Assembly: GCA_025618425.1 (NCBI GenBank)
Contig: CM046842.1
Location: 39,155,554-39,219,553 of the forward strand
Source: Heliocidaris tuberculata
Taxonomy: Eukaryota; Echinodermata; Echinoidea; Camarodonta; Echinometridae
Direction of reading: 5' to 3'
Length of the DNA: 64,000 nucleotides
Of this stretch, positions 11,634 to 25,498 are shown in pieces. The position numbers and the translations under genes were made by a program. Positions within the stretch are counted from its first letter, which is position 1. Every line of letters starts with the position of its first letter. Under the pieces are notes generated by a model. The model did not search any database. It was not told the DNA's origin and saw nothing but the letters and a program-made list of their open reading frames with translations.

Positions 11634-12315
11634 AATTCACGAAGTGGCACGAACGCCAAAAATAACGTAAAATATCAATTTCCATTTTTTGCAATTTTTA
11701 GCATCTATTTTCCATCATTAATTTTATCACATAACGAAGTTTCAAGTAAAAATTTTGATGTATTCTGCACACAAAAAAAGCAAAAAAAAAAAAAAGAAAA
11801 AGCGGTATGATCAAAGTGACACGAACCTCAAAGAGGTCAACCATTTAATTCACGAAAAAAGTGACACGAACGTTTTTGCGTTATAGTGAATGAAGCGCGC
11901 GTATGAAAAAATTGCGCACACGGTACACGCGCGTATCCAATGTGCCAATGCGTTAAAAGTGAAAAAAAAACAACCCCAAAACCACGAATTAATGTGTAGT
12001 GCGCGGCACGGACAATCGCGTCACTTCGCGAATACATAAACGGATGCGGTGCGTAACAGATTTCGCATATAATTTTTTCACGGAGTGACACGAATATTTG
12101 CAGCCTGCACTGTTAACATTTCACATGAACAATTCTATTTTCGTACATGAATGGGTAGACAAGAATCTTCTCGTTCTCAACATATATGATTTATCAAATT
12201 TAACTCATATCAACAAGTCAAATTTGCTGTTTTCAATTTGCAAAAATTTGAATCGGTTTTTCTCGGAATGCGTGTTGAAAGATCCGCAGGAGATTGTGCC
12301 ACTTCGTGAATTCCG
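11634..12315. repeat. Second cluster of TTCACGAAGTGACACGAA motifs
   Basis: Related motifs occur at about 11636, 11813, 11849, 12018 (inverted), 12075 and 12297 (inverted). They share the ACGAAGTGAC core with the 9.9 kb cluster but usually continue into ACGAA(C/T) instead of GG. Confidence 0.65.
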
Positions 12316-12516
12316 CGACAATATGTTCATGTTAAAGAATATTTGCAATGCATTATATTTTAACTAACATATTCATTTTTATTCTTAATACAGTGAAATA
12401 CTGATTCAAGAAATGATGTTACTCCTGGTAAAATATAGCATAGTCTCCTTGTTAAAATAACGTTAGAAGTTGATCTGAATCATTTAAAATGACATGCATA
12501 TGCGCAGGTTTTATTA

Positions 12517-12563
<47 letters not shown>

Positions 12564-13500
12564 TATAATATTAATATTTATTATTATTATAAGATATATT
12601 CATTTAACTTCGCTGCTTGACTCCTCTCTTGGCTTTTCCCATTTTGGAACAATACGAGGTGCATGTCTCAGGAAAACAAAATCAACGAGATTTTAATACG
12701 CAATATGCGAATTTCACCTTGATTATATAAATAAAAGAACAAGAAATCAGTAGCATATTAGAAGGGTTGAGGCAAGGGGGCAGTTTGTCCCCCTGAAAAT
12801 TGTTCAACTATGGAAAAAAAAAAACAACTAATATTTCCTTCACTTAATGGGAACAAAATATCTCAACGTTCGTAAAACCTCATAATTTATGATTAAATTC
12901 TCGGTCGCATGGCGTTCTTGCAAAACAATAGTGTTAAGTGTAAGTTTTGAACCAACTTCAAACGTGAAATTAAGGAAATATTGCGACCACTTATCAAGCC
13001 CAATAGAATGGCCAATTTAGACACTATTCTTACGTTATGCATAAAAAATCAAATCTGAAATGCATTCATATTTAGAAACCAAGATTTAAAGCAACAATTA
13101 TAAAGAAATTACCTTTTCCAAAACTTTAAATCAAAACGAAATGAGACCAAGATTATTGCTCGCTATGGATTCACAAATGCTGTTATTAGTGAAATTGTGA
13201 ATAGTTATGAAGAGATGAATTAAAGGAACGATTTTTTTTTCCTGATTAAAATATTGTACTTGCCTTTCCTCGTTTTGCTCTTGTTTTTTTTTTTCCCTTG
13301 TTTTTTTTAAATTCCTTTTCCATTTTACGACAAACATTTCTATAGAAGCCATTTTATGTCATAGCTTTTTGGTGAGATCACCACTGACACATTTTTGATT
13401 GATATTTCATGTGTAAAATGTATCATTACTTCTGCAACTTATTACATTTTGATCATTAGGCTGATGGGAGCCATCTACCGTACGAAACAACCAAGCGTTA
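12316..13500. other. AT-rich stretch with an (ATT)n microsatellite
   Basis: A run of ATT triplets lies at about 12512-12590. No gene is supported in the rest. Confidence 0.6.
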
Positions 13501-13502
13501 TT

Positions 13503-13863
13503 TTAACTCTTTCGAGACAATTTACCACGTTTTTTTTTGTTTGGCTCAATAACTTTTGATTCAGAGTTCTAAAAAATATACCATATGCATGAGTAGAAAG
13601 AGCAACTACTTCTGCACACACTGTGTTCATTTTCGTTGCACAACCATAATTGCGTTTGATGCGAGGTTCAAAATATTCTTATTTTAGTTCAAAATTAGCA
13701 ATTTTTCAGCTGGGTGACAAGTTGCCTATATTTTTAAAGACATTATTAGAACCATGTAGCACTAAAAATTTTTTTAAAAACCCCATATTTTTGCCAATTT
13801 GCAGAACAAAAAATTAATGTGATTGATTTAGCCCTTAACTAATTCCTGTCCTGAAAGGGTTGA
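13503..13863. mobile_element. MITE with TTAACYCTTTC termini, copy A
   Basis: About 360 bp, starting TTAACTCTTTCGAGACA and ending TGTCCTGAAAGGGTTGA. The ends are near inverted repeats and the interior matches the 49.3 kb copy in the same orientation (shared words GGCTCAATAACTTTTGATTC and ATGCATGAGTAGAAAG). The right-hand TTAA has mutated to TTGA. Confidence 0.75.
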
Positions 13864-14258
13864 AATAAATCAATGACTGTTTATCTTATTCAATCTATAA
13901 ATGTACAACGAAAGAAAACGTTTGCAAGTAAAAGGGCCTACTTGCCTTAGTTCTTGCCTGATTTTGTGTTGTATCACTCCTTTCTAAATTTGCTCAACCC
14001 CCTTTCTCTCTTATTTGGCTCAGTCCCTCTACCAGTCCTCTCCCGACCCCCCCCCCCCCCCCAATCTCTCTCCTTCTCTCTGTCCTCCCCCTAAGTCGTA
14101 GGTGTCTCTCGCCCTCCGCACTCCTCCTGCTTTTCCTCTTTGTCGGAATCGCCATCTGTATGCCTGTCTATATTTATCTCTCCCTCTCCCTTTTCCGTTC
14201 TCTCTCGAGTTTCTGTCGCCCCGTCGTCATCCTTCTCCCTCACTCCATCTCTATAATG
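13864..14258. other. 3' flank of the zinc transporter gene, CT-rich
   Basis: Poly-C tract at about 14048 and CT-rich sequence. No clear polyadenylation signal for the minus-strand gene was identified. Confidence 0.4.
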
Positions 14259-14396
14259 CTATATAGATAAAGAAATGGCGTCCTCGTACAGCGCTATAAC
14301 CAGTATAACCCCAATTCCTACTAAGAATCCAACATTCTGCAGAATCGCGATGGTGCCCCTGTCGCTTTTCCCTTCGTAGTTGTGTAACATTGGTAG
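14259..14396 (-). CDS. ZIP exon 12: last transmembrane helices and stop
   Basis: After TTTTGCAG it encodes [10 protein letters not shown] and then [20 protein letters not shown], ending TAG. Together with exon 11 it restores the LIV-1 word LVDM-LP. It is separated from exon 11 by an 11.2 kb intron full of repeats. Confidence 0.92.
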   Translation of the reverse strand, partial: LPMLHNYEGKSDRGTIAILQNVGFLVGIGVILVIALYEDAISLSI

Positions 14397-17210
14397 CTGC
14401 AAAATAAAATAGATCAAGGGATGTAACTTTTCATATTTCAAATTCATTATGAGCAATATACTAAGGTATTTTTTTCAAAGTCCACAATGTGTGTTTAAAT
14501 TTTTTAACTGCCATTAATTAATTTCAATAATTCAAAGAGATTCGATCATACCAGTATGCCCTCCGAAGGAGGGCCGGGCTAGAGACTCAACTAAATATGT
14601 GACCTTTGACATACCATAGGCTTTGCATTGGATGCATTGTGGGAGCTTTGTCCAATTTGAACGTGATCTAGGAGGGTCAATTTGAATAAATGCTTATTCA
14701 TGAGGAATGACGTCAAAAACTCGTCAAATACTGTTCGATAATTGGTTAGTGGCTCATATTAACATAATGTTTTATGTATAAGATCATACATAAAACATTT
14801 TTTTCATTCCCACAATTCCTTACGATTTGGACACGAAATAGTGAAAATGGCGGCCGTACGGGTGGTGCTACTTTTGTGCTATTTCAGCACAAATCTCAAA
14901 AAAACTTTGTTTTTGAGAAAGTTTTGTTTTAGAAGGAGATTGTCTAGTAAATCTCACGAAAGCAGAAAATCATACAGTAAACATTCACATCAAAGTGAGA
15001 CCGTATGATGCCTTGAAATGTAAGTAAACATCAATTTTGTTTATCGTTCCTCTTAATGATTGGGATGTGTTCGTCGTGGCTGCGAGTCAGTTCACTGTAC
15101 AAAACTATTAACCCACATCCCACCCAGTCCCCTATCTCTTGCATGACAAAAGAAAGTTATCAACTTTGATTGAACTCTAAAACAGTCCTTTTGAATAGGG
15201 TACCGTATATGCACCAGTAACCGACCGGGCACCAGTATCCGACCGTTCTGGCAATCGAGAGCCAGTGCTCGCCTTTAGACTAATCACTAGCGAAAAAATC
15301 GTGCACACATGAACATCGAACAAATACACACTAGTCTACGTACTTTGTATTGACGGCGCACCCGTTATTTTAGAACAAATCCTTTCTAAAAGTCGGTCCT
15401 CGGCCTTGTATCGCCATTACAACGAAAAGTTTAAGGAAAAGTTAAAATCAAAACTCATAATGAAATGTTCATTAAAAAGAAAATGTTTTATGTAAATCTT
15501 TCTTTTTTAGTATTTTGACGAAGCAGAAGTATTCGAACATCGAAATGACCGGATATTTCGACCTTGATTACGGAAATATTATTCTTTTTCTGCCGTCAAA
15601 GTTGAGGTGGCGCTTTGAAGAGCCTGTCACCAGTAACCGATCCCTTGCGCGTTGCGCGGAGTATATGCATTTTACATTATATGCGTGCCATCGGTGCTGT
15701 TGTCTGAGTGTGAAAGGCGTTCTAACTATATCGCCTTTTCGGAACGATTCACTGTTCTTCCTTCAGATTTTCGACTTTTTAAATACAATGTTGTTACTTT
15801 TTATTCTATGGATATGATAATAAAAATAAGAAATAACTATCAATTTCAAAAGTATTTTCTATCGAAATATTAATTCAAAATAAACTTGTATTTCTTTATC
15901 ATCCGATGCATGTCTAATCAATCATGGCATAATTGGAAAAGTGATTTTCCTGATTTTATATGACTATGAAAAGTTGTGAATTTCATTAAAATAATTTAGT
16001 GCAAGAAGTTTATTTAGTGTTTTATTATGAACTACTGAAATTTGGGCTTAAAAATATATCCCCCCCCCCCCTCGCCGACAGTGCTAATGGCAAAAATAAA
16101 ATAGGGGTAAAAGTCACTTCTGGATAATGCAAGTTTGATCAACCACAGCCATGCTTATATCAATTAAGGACAGAATTTATATTTTGTATAATTTATTGAA
16201 AGAAACCGGACAATATTATGCTACGAGAATATCTTTGTGATTATCATTATCATGCCTATTTGAAATATCATCTTTTCAGTGCTGTCCATAATGCAAATAG
16301 GTGAAAAACAAATTTCTTATACTTGGTTACTAAGTGTATATTTCTTTGTTTGTTATAATTACGGATAATATTCTTTTGTATTAAAAAGGGGGGGGGGGGG
16401 GATTGTCACGCCTTCAAGCTCGGTCAGCTTATGTGACCATCCTTCTTTATGATTCATTTATGTTTAAACTATACAATGTAATTACTTGATAATATATTAA
16501 TATTTGTTTAATATGTTTGAAGAAAAAAAAAGCATAAAGTGAAATTAATCAATCAAATCATGGCAAATCAACTGATTTCAAAACAGTTATATTCATATTT
16601 TCCTTATAGTTATAAGAATGATTAAAAAAAAAAATTTTTGGAGATATTTCATTTCTAAACAAAGAGTTTAAGTTCATATAATTTTATTAAAGTTATGTTA
16701 ATCTGATTTTTAGATTTTCTGTGCTTCCATTTATTTAGCGTTGATGTTGCAGAAAGTATATGGAATAAAGGCTCAAGTTAACAATAAGCATGAAAAGACA
16801 CTGAAAGTGGCCAAGTGCACCAAAGGTAGAGGGGCTTTAAGAAGTACTTTGAAGAAGAGGAAGAAGAAGAGAATGAACATGACAAGTGTTGAAATAGATG
16901 GGAACTGTTTTTTTTTAATGCTTTTATACAGACGAAAATGTTGATCACCGTCATTCTACTTGTTTTTCTTTTTTTTAAATAGAACCTGCGAACTTGTATC
17001 GTATGTTGAGGATCGCCATGTCCCATTAAAATTGTGCCTCTCTTGTCATGTTTTTTAAAAAAAAATTCATTTATATGATTTCAAGCAATTTTGAGGTTTA
17101 GGTGTGTCAAAATACTTTGCATTGAAATAATAAAATTGTATTTTAATTGCTCGACCGGAAGGCGGAAGCCACGACGTGTATAAATTTCAGGTAAGCGTAG
17201 CATTCTATCC

Positions 17211-17272
<62 letters not shown>

Positions 17273-19468
17273 TGGATATTTGTGTATGAAATGAAGTATA
17301 ACCAAAAGTCAGTGGAATAAATTATTCAACTGACTTTAATGAATTTAGTTGGTTTGATGTGAACAAAGGAAGAATACACCGACAGGGAGAGGGGCTATAA
17401 TTCTAAGAGTGCAGGGGAAACCAACATCGAGACTCATATAGTTATAGCAACAGTGAAAACATAAATGGATAAAATATACTGTTGGCGGTTAGATATATAG
17501 GCATAGATTTAAGCAACAATATAAATCAATGCATAAAAAATAACAAGCCACATGTATAAAGAGTTTTTTTAAAAAGCAATGACATCAGGAAAATTCAAAC
17601 AATACAAATGTCAACAATATATTTTAAACAAATATGAATTGGAAAACTACTGATTTGACGAATGTAAAGCTCTTTCTCATGATTTTCATAGGCTTCGTTA
17701 TGTTTCAAAACTGAGGGTAGAATAGTACCGTATACTTGCCCCCTCCCCCATAAAAATTTGCCCCACTTTCGGGAGCAATCTAAGAACAAAATGGACACAT
17801 TCTTGAAATCAAATTTGTTACCCCCCCCCCCCCCCCCCTCTTCATGAACCTTCGCCTGGTCAACCTTTAATGTGGTTTTCAAAAATCAGTGGCCAAATGC
17901 TTTAAGATCTCTTATCAATCATGCTTCTAATGAATTGGGCGAGAATGAGTGATACAGAATACGGCGCATTTTCCTGTAAAGAAGGGTCGTTAGCCCTATA
18001 CATCCCCACCAACATGATAATGTTTGAAGCTGAGGTTTAGTCGCATCTCCCCCCCCCCCCCTCCCCCGCTCTTTATTCATTTTATAAAACCCTTGCGTTT
18101 TAAAACTAGTATTAGTTTTAGGCCATTCTTGTTGGCATATATAATGCCTTTATTTTAAGTTAGGGACATCAATGAAACTTTTTGAAGGGTGAGGGTAAGG
18201 AATAGGGATGGGTCGTATCGGACCAAATTTACATCAGTCTGGAAATTTTTCCATTAATAACCGAGAACAAAGAAAGAACAGCTTCTCCGATATATATATA
18301 TATATATATATCATATATATCATATATATCATGTATAGGCCTGCTCATATTTTTTAAATAGATTTGCCGACCTCACTCAAAACTATTTAAAATATCATTA
18401 TGAGGTTTGCCGACACAGATTTTGGAGGGGGGGGGGGTGCACCGCTAACGTCGCCCCTGGACAAATCTCTTTCGAAAACAACTTTAGACAAATTTAATAC
18501 AACTTTCATTTTAAAAAGAGTTCAAAATTGACAGCGAGAAAGAGCGAGAGAGGAGAGATGGAATAATTCATATCTCAAATCTAAATTGTCTTGAAAATAT
18601 TACTTTCATCAATAAAGAAGAGGCAGAATGATGACATTACAGGAGTCTGAAAAGTTATATGATAAAACCTTGATAAACATGGTCTGATGCTAAAACAGAC
18701 CCGGATTGACTGTTTTGAGCGAATGGGCTACATGACAATGGACATCGCTAAGGGAGGAAAGGCTGACATTCCTATTCAAGCATTTCCGTTGGCAAAATCA
18801 GTGATTTTTATAGCCTGTTGGCAAACCGCAAAATGATGACCACCCCCCCCCCCCCCGCCTTTAAAACAGACTAAATGTTTAACCTCTAACAGCAAATTTG
18901 AAAAATTTGAAAGTCTGATGATCAGTTATCATCCTTGTCGGAAAATCTGAATACACTGTATCTGATGATGATGATGATGATGATGATGGAGCAACAGAAA
19001 AATGAAATGAAGAAAAAAATAAGTTAACTTCCGAGGAAGAATTAAAAGAAGGAAAAGGGGAGACAGCTCTGAGAGCATCTCATAAATGGAAAGGGGGGGG
19101 GGGGGGGGGGGGTCTTTGTCACATTCTCCTGGATCATGCCCAAATTATTTCCAACACACACAAAAAAATATTAAAGAAATATCAAAAGCTGAACTTGACA
19201 TTGGTATTCATATATTTCAGTGAAATTATAAAACGAACATAAATTTATCCAACTAAGCAATAGCTTATCGAATTCTCTATTGAATTCATCTACATTCCTC
19301 TTGTTATAAAATAAAAAAATAAAGGAAATGAAAAGATAAGATAGACTAAATAATTCTAAAGCATGCCAAGTTTATAATAATTCAACTCCAGGGGCGTATA
19401 TGGGATTTTTTTTAAATGGGGGGAGGGGCTCCGATTTCCATTCTAATAAGCCCCCCCCCCCCAAAAAA

Positions 19469-19499
<31 letters not shown>

Positions 19500-22400
19500 C
19501 AAAACTAAACAAAAACAAAACAAATAAAACAAATTAACGAAACAAAAAAACGAAACAAAGCAAAACTAAAAATAAAATTACAATTGAAAAAGAAAGCATA
19601 AAAACAAAAGTAATCAATCATAAAATGCCGGGGGGGGGGGGGGCAATGAAATTTCCCCCAAATATTCCGACTATAACTAGTAACGAAGGAAAGAAAATCA
19701 CTAAGATAAAATTTTCTTTACAATATTCAGACAAAGAAAAAAGAGATAAGAGAAAGATAATTAGATTTGAGAGTTGAGTCGAAATATATATCCAAGCAGT
19801 ACATTTTCAATAAAAATGTTTCTTTAATGGGAAACAATGTTATTGGTACACGCACCCCTCAAAAAAATGAAATTAACAAACGCAAACATAATTCTGAAAA
19901 ATATTTTAAAATTTTTGTCCAATTTAAGCCAAACAAACCGCCGCGCCCATTATGACTGTTCAGTGTGTAAATAACATAGCGCGCGATAGTGGCCGGAAAC
20001 TGGTCTCGATGTAGCATTGCGCAATTCGATCGCTGCGTGAGCGTCGGACCACCTTCGCGTGAATGAAACACATCATACGAAAGCGGAGGATTTCAGCTTC
20101 AGTTTAACGGTAGAATGAGACAAAAAGGTGAAGTAATACAGTTTGTAGGTCGCTAAAACTGCTTTGAGGATTGTGTAATAGCGTCATCTATCAGTACCCG
20201 ATCGGCTACTGGTGTAGTCAGATCGGCTACTGGTGCACGAATTGCTCGCGACATTATCGGGTCGCCAGCGCTTGTCGACGAAAGATTTTGGGAGTGAGTT
20301 CCGATATTATTATGTCCAGAATTTTTGCATCATAGTATGAAATAGTAGATATTAAGATAAATTATACATTTCCTGATATTTGAAGAATTTTCGAAATCTA
20401 TCGGTTACTGGTGCATATACGGTACTGGTAATATTTTCGAAAAGATCAGAAATATTTTCGAAAAGATCAGAAATTTTTCCGTAGATCTGTATATTATGAT
20501 AGTGCTCAAACCAAAAAAGTAAAGCGCATGACTTCATTACCGACAATCTGAGGTAGATGTAGACCTGTTCAAAATTGATCACAACACTGAATGCGCAAGA
20601 TCCTCACTCTGGGCCGCGCTGGGTAAGATCTCGCCCAGCGGTCTGTTAGTTTTGGGTTCGCCGATCCTGGCCGGCTAGGCTACTGCGCTTTGCCTATGAG
20701 AGTAAAATGTTGCAGGTGTCCTGGCTATGGCTAGGCCTAGACCTTCGCTTTGAACTTTGACTTTGTTTAGGTAGGGTCCAGAAAGATCTACATAGAATTT
20801 GAATGGCAATGTCTTCCGTTCTGGACCCTTATTAACATGTTCTTTAGACTTTAGTTTCCATAACCTAAGGCTGCTACTATTAGTAAGAGTAGACAAGAGT
20901 GGTCTCAATTTGATCATTGGCTTGGACTTGGCTGAAATAGGTCTAGGTCTAGACTCTACCCTCTTTTGTGTCGTGACAACCATTGACGAGTCCCCACTGA
21001 CACTAGAGACTAGACAGTCAGTAGATCTGAGACTGAGAGTATAATCTGTGATATCTGATATAAATCTAGACAGTAGATCTATGCTTTTATTACAACCACG
21101 ATCCTAAAAAAAAATTTTGCAGAGCTATCATCGACATTGATAAATGGACCAAAGCAGTGGAACACAGTCACAGGGGGACCAGGACCAGGACCAGGGCTAG
21201 ATCATCCAATACCATGATGAACCCTACCTGGGCTGTAGATTTTGTCATCCACTCACTGCAGGAAACCCAGGTTGAACTGGCAAGGTAAATTTTGTTGTTG
21301 TTGTTGTTGAAAATGTAGACATCTAAGTGTAAATGACGTAGTTCTACTAGTAGTAGCTCTGTAAGATTATGATACTTATAGGGCCTAGTATTTAAACTCA
21401 TTAGGCGTGTACGTGTTTTCTTAGACCCCTAATCTGTACAGTCATAATCGATTTCTGAAGTCCAGTAAATCATTTTGATTGTACCTGCTGACTGATTTAA
21501 CCATTTCGAAGTTTACAAGAGGTCTTGGTCTTAGTCTTGGATCAAATTTGTAATGGAAAATATTTACTTCTGTTAAAAGATTTAAACTTAGATTTACATT
21601 TCTATCATCTGAAGAAGAAAAATAAATTGTAACATAAAAAGTAGAGATGTACCCATTTGTTCCTTCTTTAAAATCCAGTCTACAGTCTACAAGAAGTTTA
21701 ATTTTTCTTTTCTTTCTTTTTGTTTTCATTATGCAGGTTGTCCAAGGAAGCTCATGAGCTACAAAGCTTGTTGAATGTGAAGTAATGTCTTGGAGTCATA
21801 AAGGATCAAAGTATTCTTTATCTGTATTATTATTTCAAGTTTGATTTTTTTTTTTAAAGAGATATTTATTGCTAATTTACATAATGGCAAATAATTAAAT
21901 ATTCTAAAGATGCATATATTTCAGAGCTGGACATTGAACTATTGAATGTCAAAATATGGGTCAATTGGAAAGAGCTATTTAAAGGGGAAACAAGCAGATT
22001 TGTAAAGTTGGGTGTGTGTGTCGAACTTGACCAATAAATCTGACTTGGGGGGGGGGGGGGATTGTATCAAGGCTATTGAATGGCCCTTATTGCAATCACT
22101 TGACATTTTACTTTTGGACCCTTTATAGATACCCCCCCCCCAAATTTGTAATTTTTGAATACTTTGAATACTTTGGCTACCACTGATGTCCCTTTTGTAG
22201 GTCTATATGTCCATGTTAATGTGTCTGTAATTAAAAAAACTTGTAGTTGGCATAACTGGCCCATTTGAAACATGATTAGGAGAAAGTCATTACTCTTGCA
22301 TGTATTTCATTGTTTTATGGATTTCTTATGTATTCTGTTGTTCTTCATTTTTTCATAAGTTTCATCATACGATTCCTTTTATTTGATACTATCATATAGA

Positions 22401-24873
22401 TTGATATTTTGGTCTAAATTACGGGATAATCAATTTAAACTATTGTCACACTTAAATACAATAAAAAACCTTGTATGCACATTCAATTATCCCATTTCAC
22501 GTAAGGCTAATGCAGTTTTAAATTCTAAATATAACCAATAAATTTGTAAATTCAAATAATTTTTCTTTTAATTCCAAAGTAATTAGAAAAGGATTTTGAA
22601 AAATGTTGCATGACTATATTATGATTAAAAAATGATTTTGGTTAATCAGCTTTAATGCAACTTATGTTTATAAATTTAAGCATAAGTAGTGCATTCAGAT
22701 TTAAAATCATGATATTCTATTTTATCTTTAACCTTGAAGTGATAATCCTTTTCATCAGCTCCTTGAAGCTATCCTGAGATAGCTATGATTCTATTTCTTT
22801 CAACACAAATGGTTCTAGAATCTGTAATTCGTTCACTTTTTTCATCTGTGCAATCATTACGTGGAATTAATCTGGGGTATGTTTCTAGGCAGACGAATCA
22901 GGCGCTTGGGAGTTTTAGCCCGCCCCCAAATTTTCAAAACTACCAATATTTGGACAAACATGACCTTATATCATATTGGGCAGTATAAGGTGATCTCTTT
23001 GTACTTTTATGTCTTGTATATTCTAATGATAGTTTGAAAGGCTGGACATGGATATATATTACAATCCACCTATATCAGATGTCGTTAGAAGAATATAAAA
23101 TTGTTTGTTTGCAAAAAAGAATAGAAACAAAAAATAGAAATTGGTATTGCCCCCCCCCCTGCCCCATGATTTGTTGTCCATGAACTAAATGTTATAATCT
23201 GTATGTAGCATTTGAAGAGAGCGTTACTTTTTATGTTGATAATTGAGTTATTTTAATAAACATCATTTCACACTGAAAAACTTTTTCTGTTGTTTTTCCC
23301 CATAATTTTGTGAAAGATGTGATGATAATGATGCAGGCACAATAATATTATACAATGTAGTATGTCTTCTGAAGTGTGATGGTGGATTTCTGTAATACGG
23401 CTTATGCAACCTTGGATTACTGGATGATAGACTGATTTTCGTAAGAAAGTGCTAAGTGTTGTGTGTGGGGTTTCTGTTGATGGACTCGTTTTACTCATAT
23501 TACCCGAGGGGGGGGGGGGGGGGTGTAATTCAGTTTTACTTCAGATATGCCAAATCTGCAAGGCAGAAGAGAATGAATGGGTCAGTAAAGGGAAATTTGA
23601 TATTGCAGGAGGGCTACAACAGAAAAGAAAAGTGGGAAAATGAAAAAATAAATAAATGATGATTCCAATTGATGCAGGAAGTGGCAAGAGTTAATTCAAT
23701 TGAAGTCTCAATCATTAAATTTTAGGGAGACAAAAGATTAAATTTAGGAACCTGAGGGTGAATATTTAATTTTCCTTTGAGGGGAAACCGTTTGCCCTTT
23801 GTCGTGGCCAGGGCCTTCCCCTCCCATCGTGACAACATAGTGTCACTTCTGATTATTAATAGGCCCTATAGCATCTGCAGAAAAGGATTAAGTCCGTGTA
23901 TCCTTGAAAAACTTTACTTTAACAAAAAGCACTAAATTCTATCAATTGCAACTTGCAATGTAGTTGATCTATTGTCTAAGCGTTTTCTTAACGAGTCGCG
24001 TTGTGCCCAGTACAGCTGCCTTCTGTAAGTCGTAGACTTTGAGAATGGGAGATCTTTGTGATGAGACCCCCAACCCCCCCCCCCCCCTCCCCCTCTACTA
24101 CCTCTTCTTCTTCTTCTTCTTCTTCTTCTTCTTCTTCTTCTTCTTCTCCTCCTCCTCCTCCTCAGACTCAGCCTTTTTTTTTCTTTTTCTTTTTCTTCTT
24201 TCTCTTCTTCTTCTTCTCCTTCTTCTCCTTCTCAGACTCGGTGTTTCTTTTTCTTTTTCTTTTTCTTCTTCTTCTCCTCCTTCTCCTTCTTTTTTTTTCT
24301 TCTTCTTCTTCTTCTTCTTCCTAAATCTTCTTCTTCATCATCATCTTATAATCTACTGCTTCCCATTTGGCTGCACAGCTACAATACAAGTCTTATTTTA
24401 TGTTAATTAGCTGAAAAAGTTCATGAATATTCATATCTATAATTTCAATACTTTTACGCGCTGCGCGCAGGCCAAAATCTGATTTTCGCTGGTACACTGG
24501 AAAAATTTCGGCTTCATAGGCTAATACATGAAATGTGGGAGCAGTGTGCACTTTTGACCCGCCGGAAATGCCCCCATGGAAAGCCGGATGCAGAAGCGGA
24601 GTTGAGCCCCCCTGCAATAATTATTGTGGTCATTCCTAAGTAATCGATGCAAATAAGATTACAATTACAGATTAGTTGGATTTTATTTTGAAAATAACTC
24701 ATTTGGAAAAAAGGCAATTTTTAAATTCAAACTATTATTTTAGACTTGTAAAAGTAAAAATTGGCTGTAAGTACATTCTAAGCTCCTACCAGGGAGAATG
24801 TTGGATGATGGGGAAAATATGACACCCACTGACATTTCCCATATCCTATCAAAATATGGCGCTATTTTAGAGG

Positions 24874-24937
<64 letters not shown>

Positions 24938-25457
24938 GTATGTGTGTGTAATTGGGTTTTTACAGATGTGTATCAATCAGATATGATTATTTACGTCTGG
25001 GGACCGACTTTTAACATCACCATCCGAAAGACGTGACTCAGTCTCGAACCTGGGTCCGCTGAATCAGTTTATAACTTCCACTGTTAGCTGGATTACAAGC
25101 GCACGCCACAACGGCCAGTTGAATTTAAGACAACTTTAAGATCTTCGAATCTCAGTAGACAAATATATTCTCTCTTGTCTTCTATATCTTGTCACTAAAA
25201 AGCATTTCTGATGTATAATGTTCATCAAATTAGATTGACTTTGTACGAATAAGAAAATATATGCCCAAAAGCTATATGGAGAGGAAAGACTATATTGCTC
25301 ATGTTAACAATTTAATTTCAATAGAAAGAATGCATATGAGATGAACATGTTCTTTTGGGATCCTAAGATGTCAGTACAATCAACTGGAAATTGTAATCAA
25401 ATACATTGGTGATATCTGGGGCATCGACCAGAATAAAGGAAGTTAACATTATGTTTA

Positions 25458-25498
<41 letters not shown>

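Noticed and set aside
9861..12315. CRISPR-like or tandem array
   Set aside because: The motif copies alternate in orientation, spacers vary from tens to hundreds of bases, and the genome is eukaryotic.
16741..16944. Lys-rich frame after a TTGCAG acceptor
   Set aside because: The acceptor looks good, but there is no convincing donor, partner exon or recognisable domain, and it lies inside the 15.2-20.4 kb element.
24039..24410. Ser/Phe/Leu-rich frames
   Set aside because: Artefacts of the TTC and pyrimidine tract.
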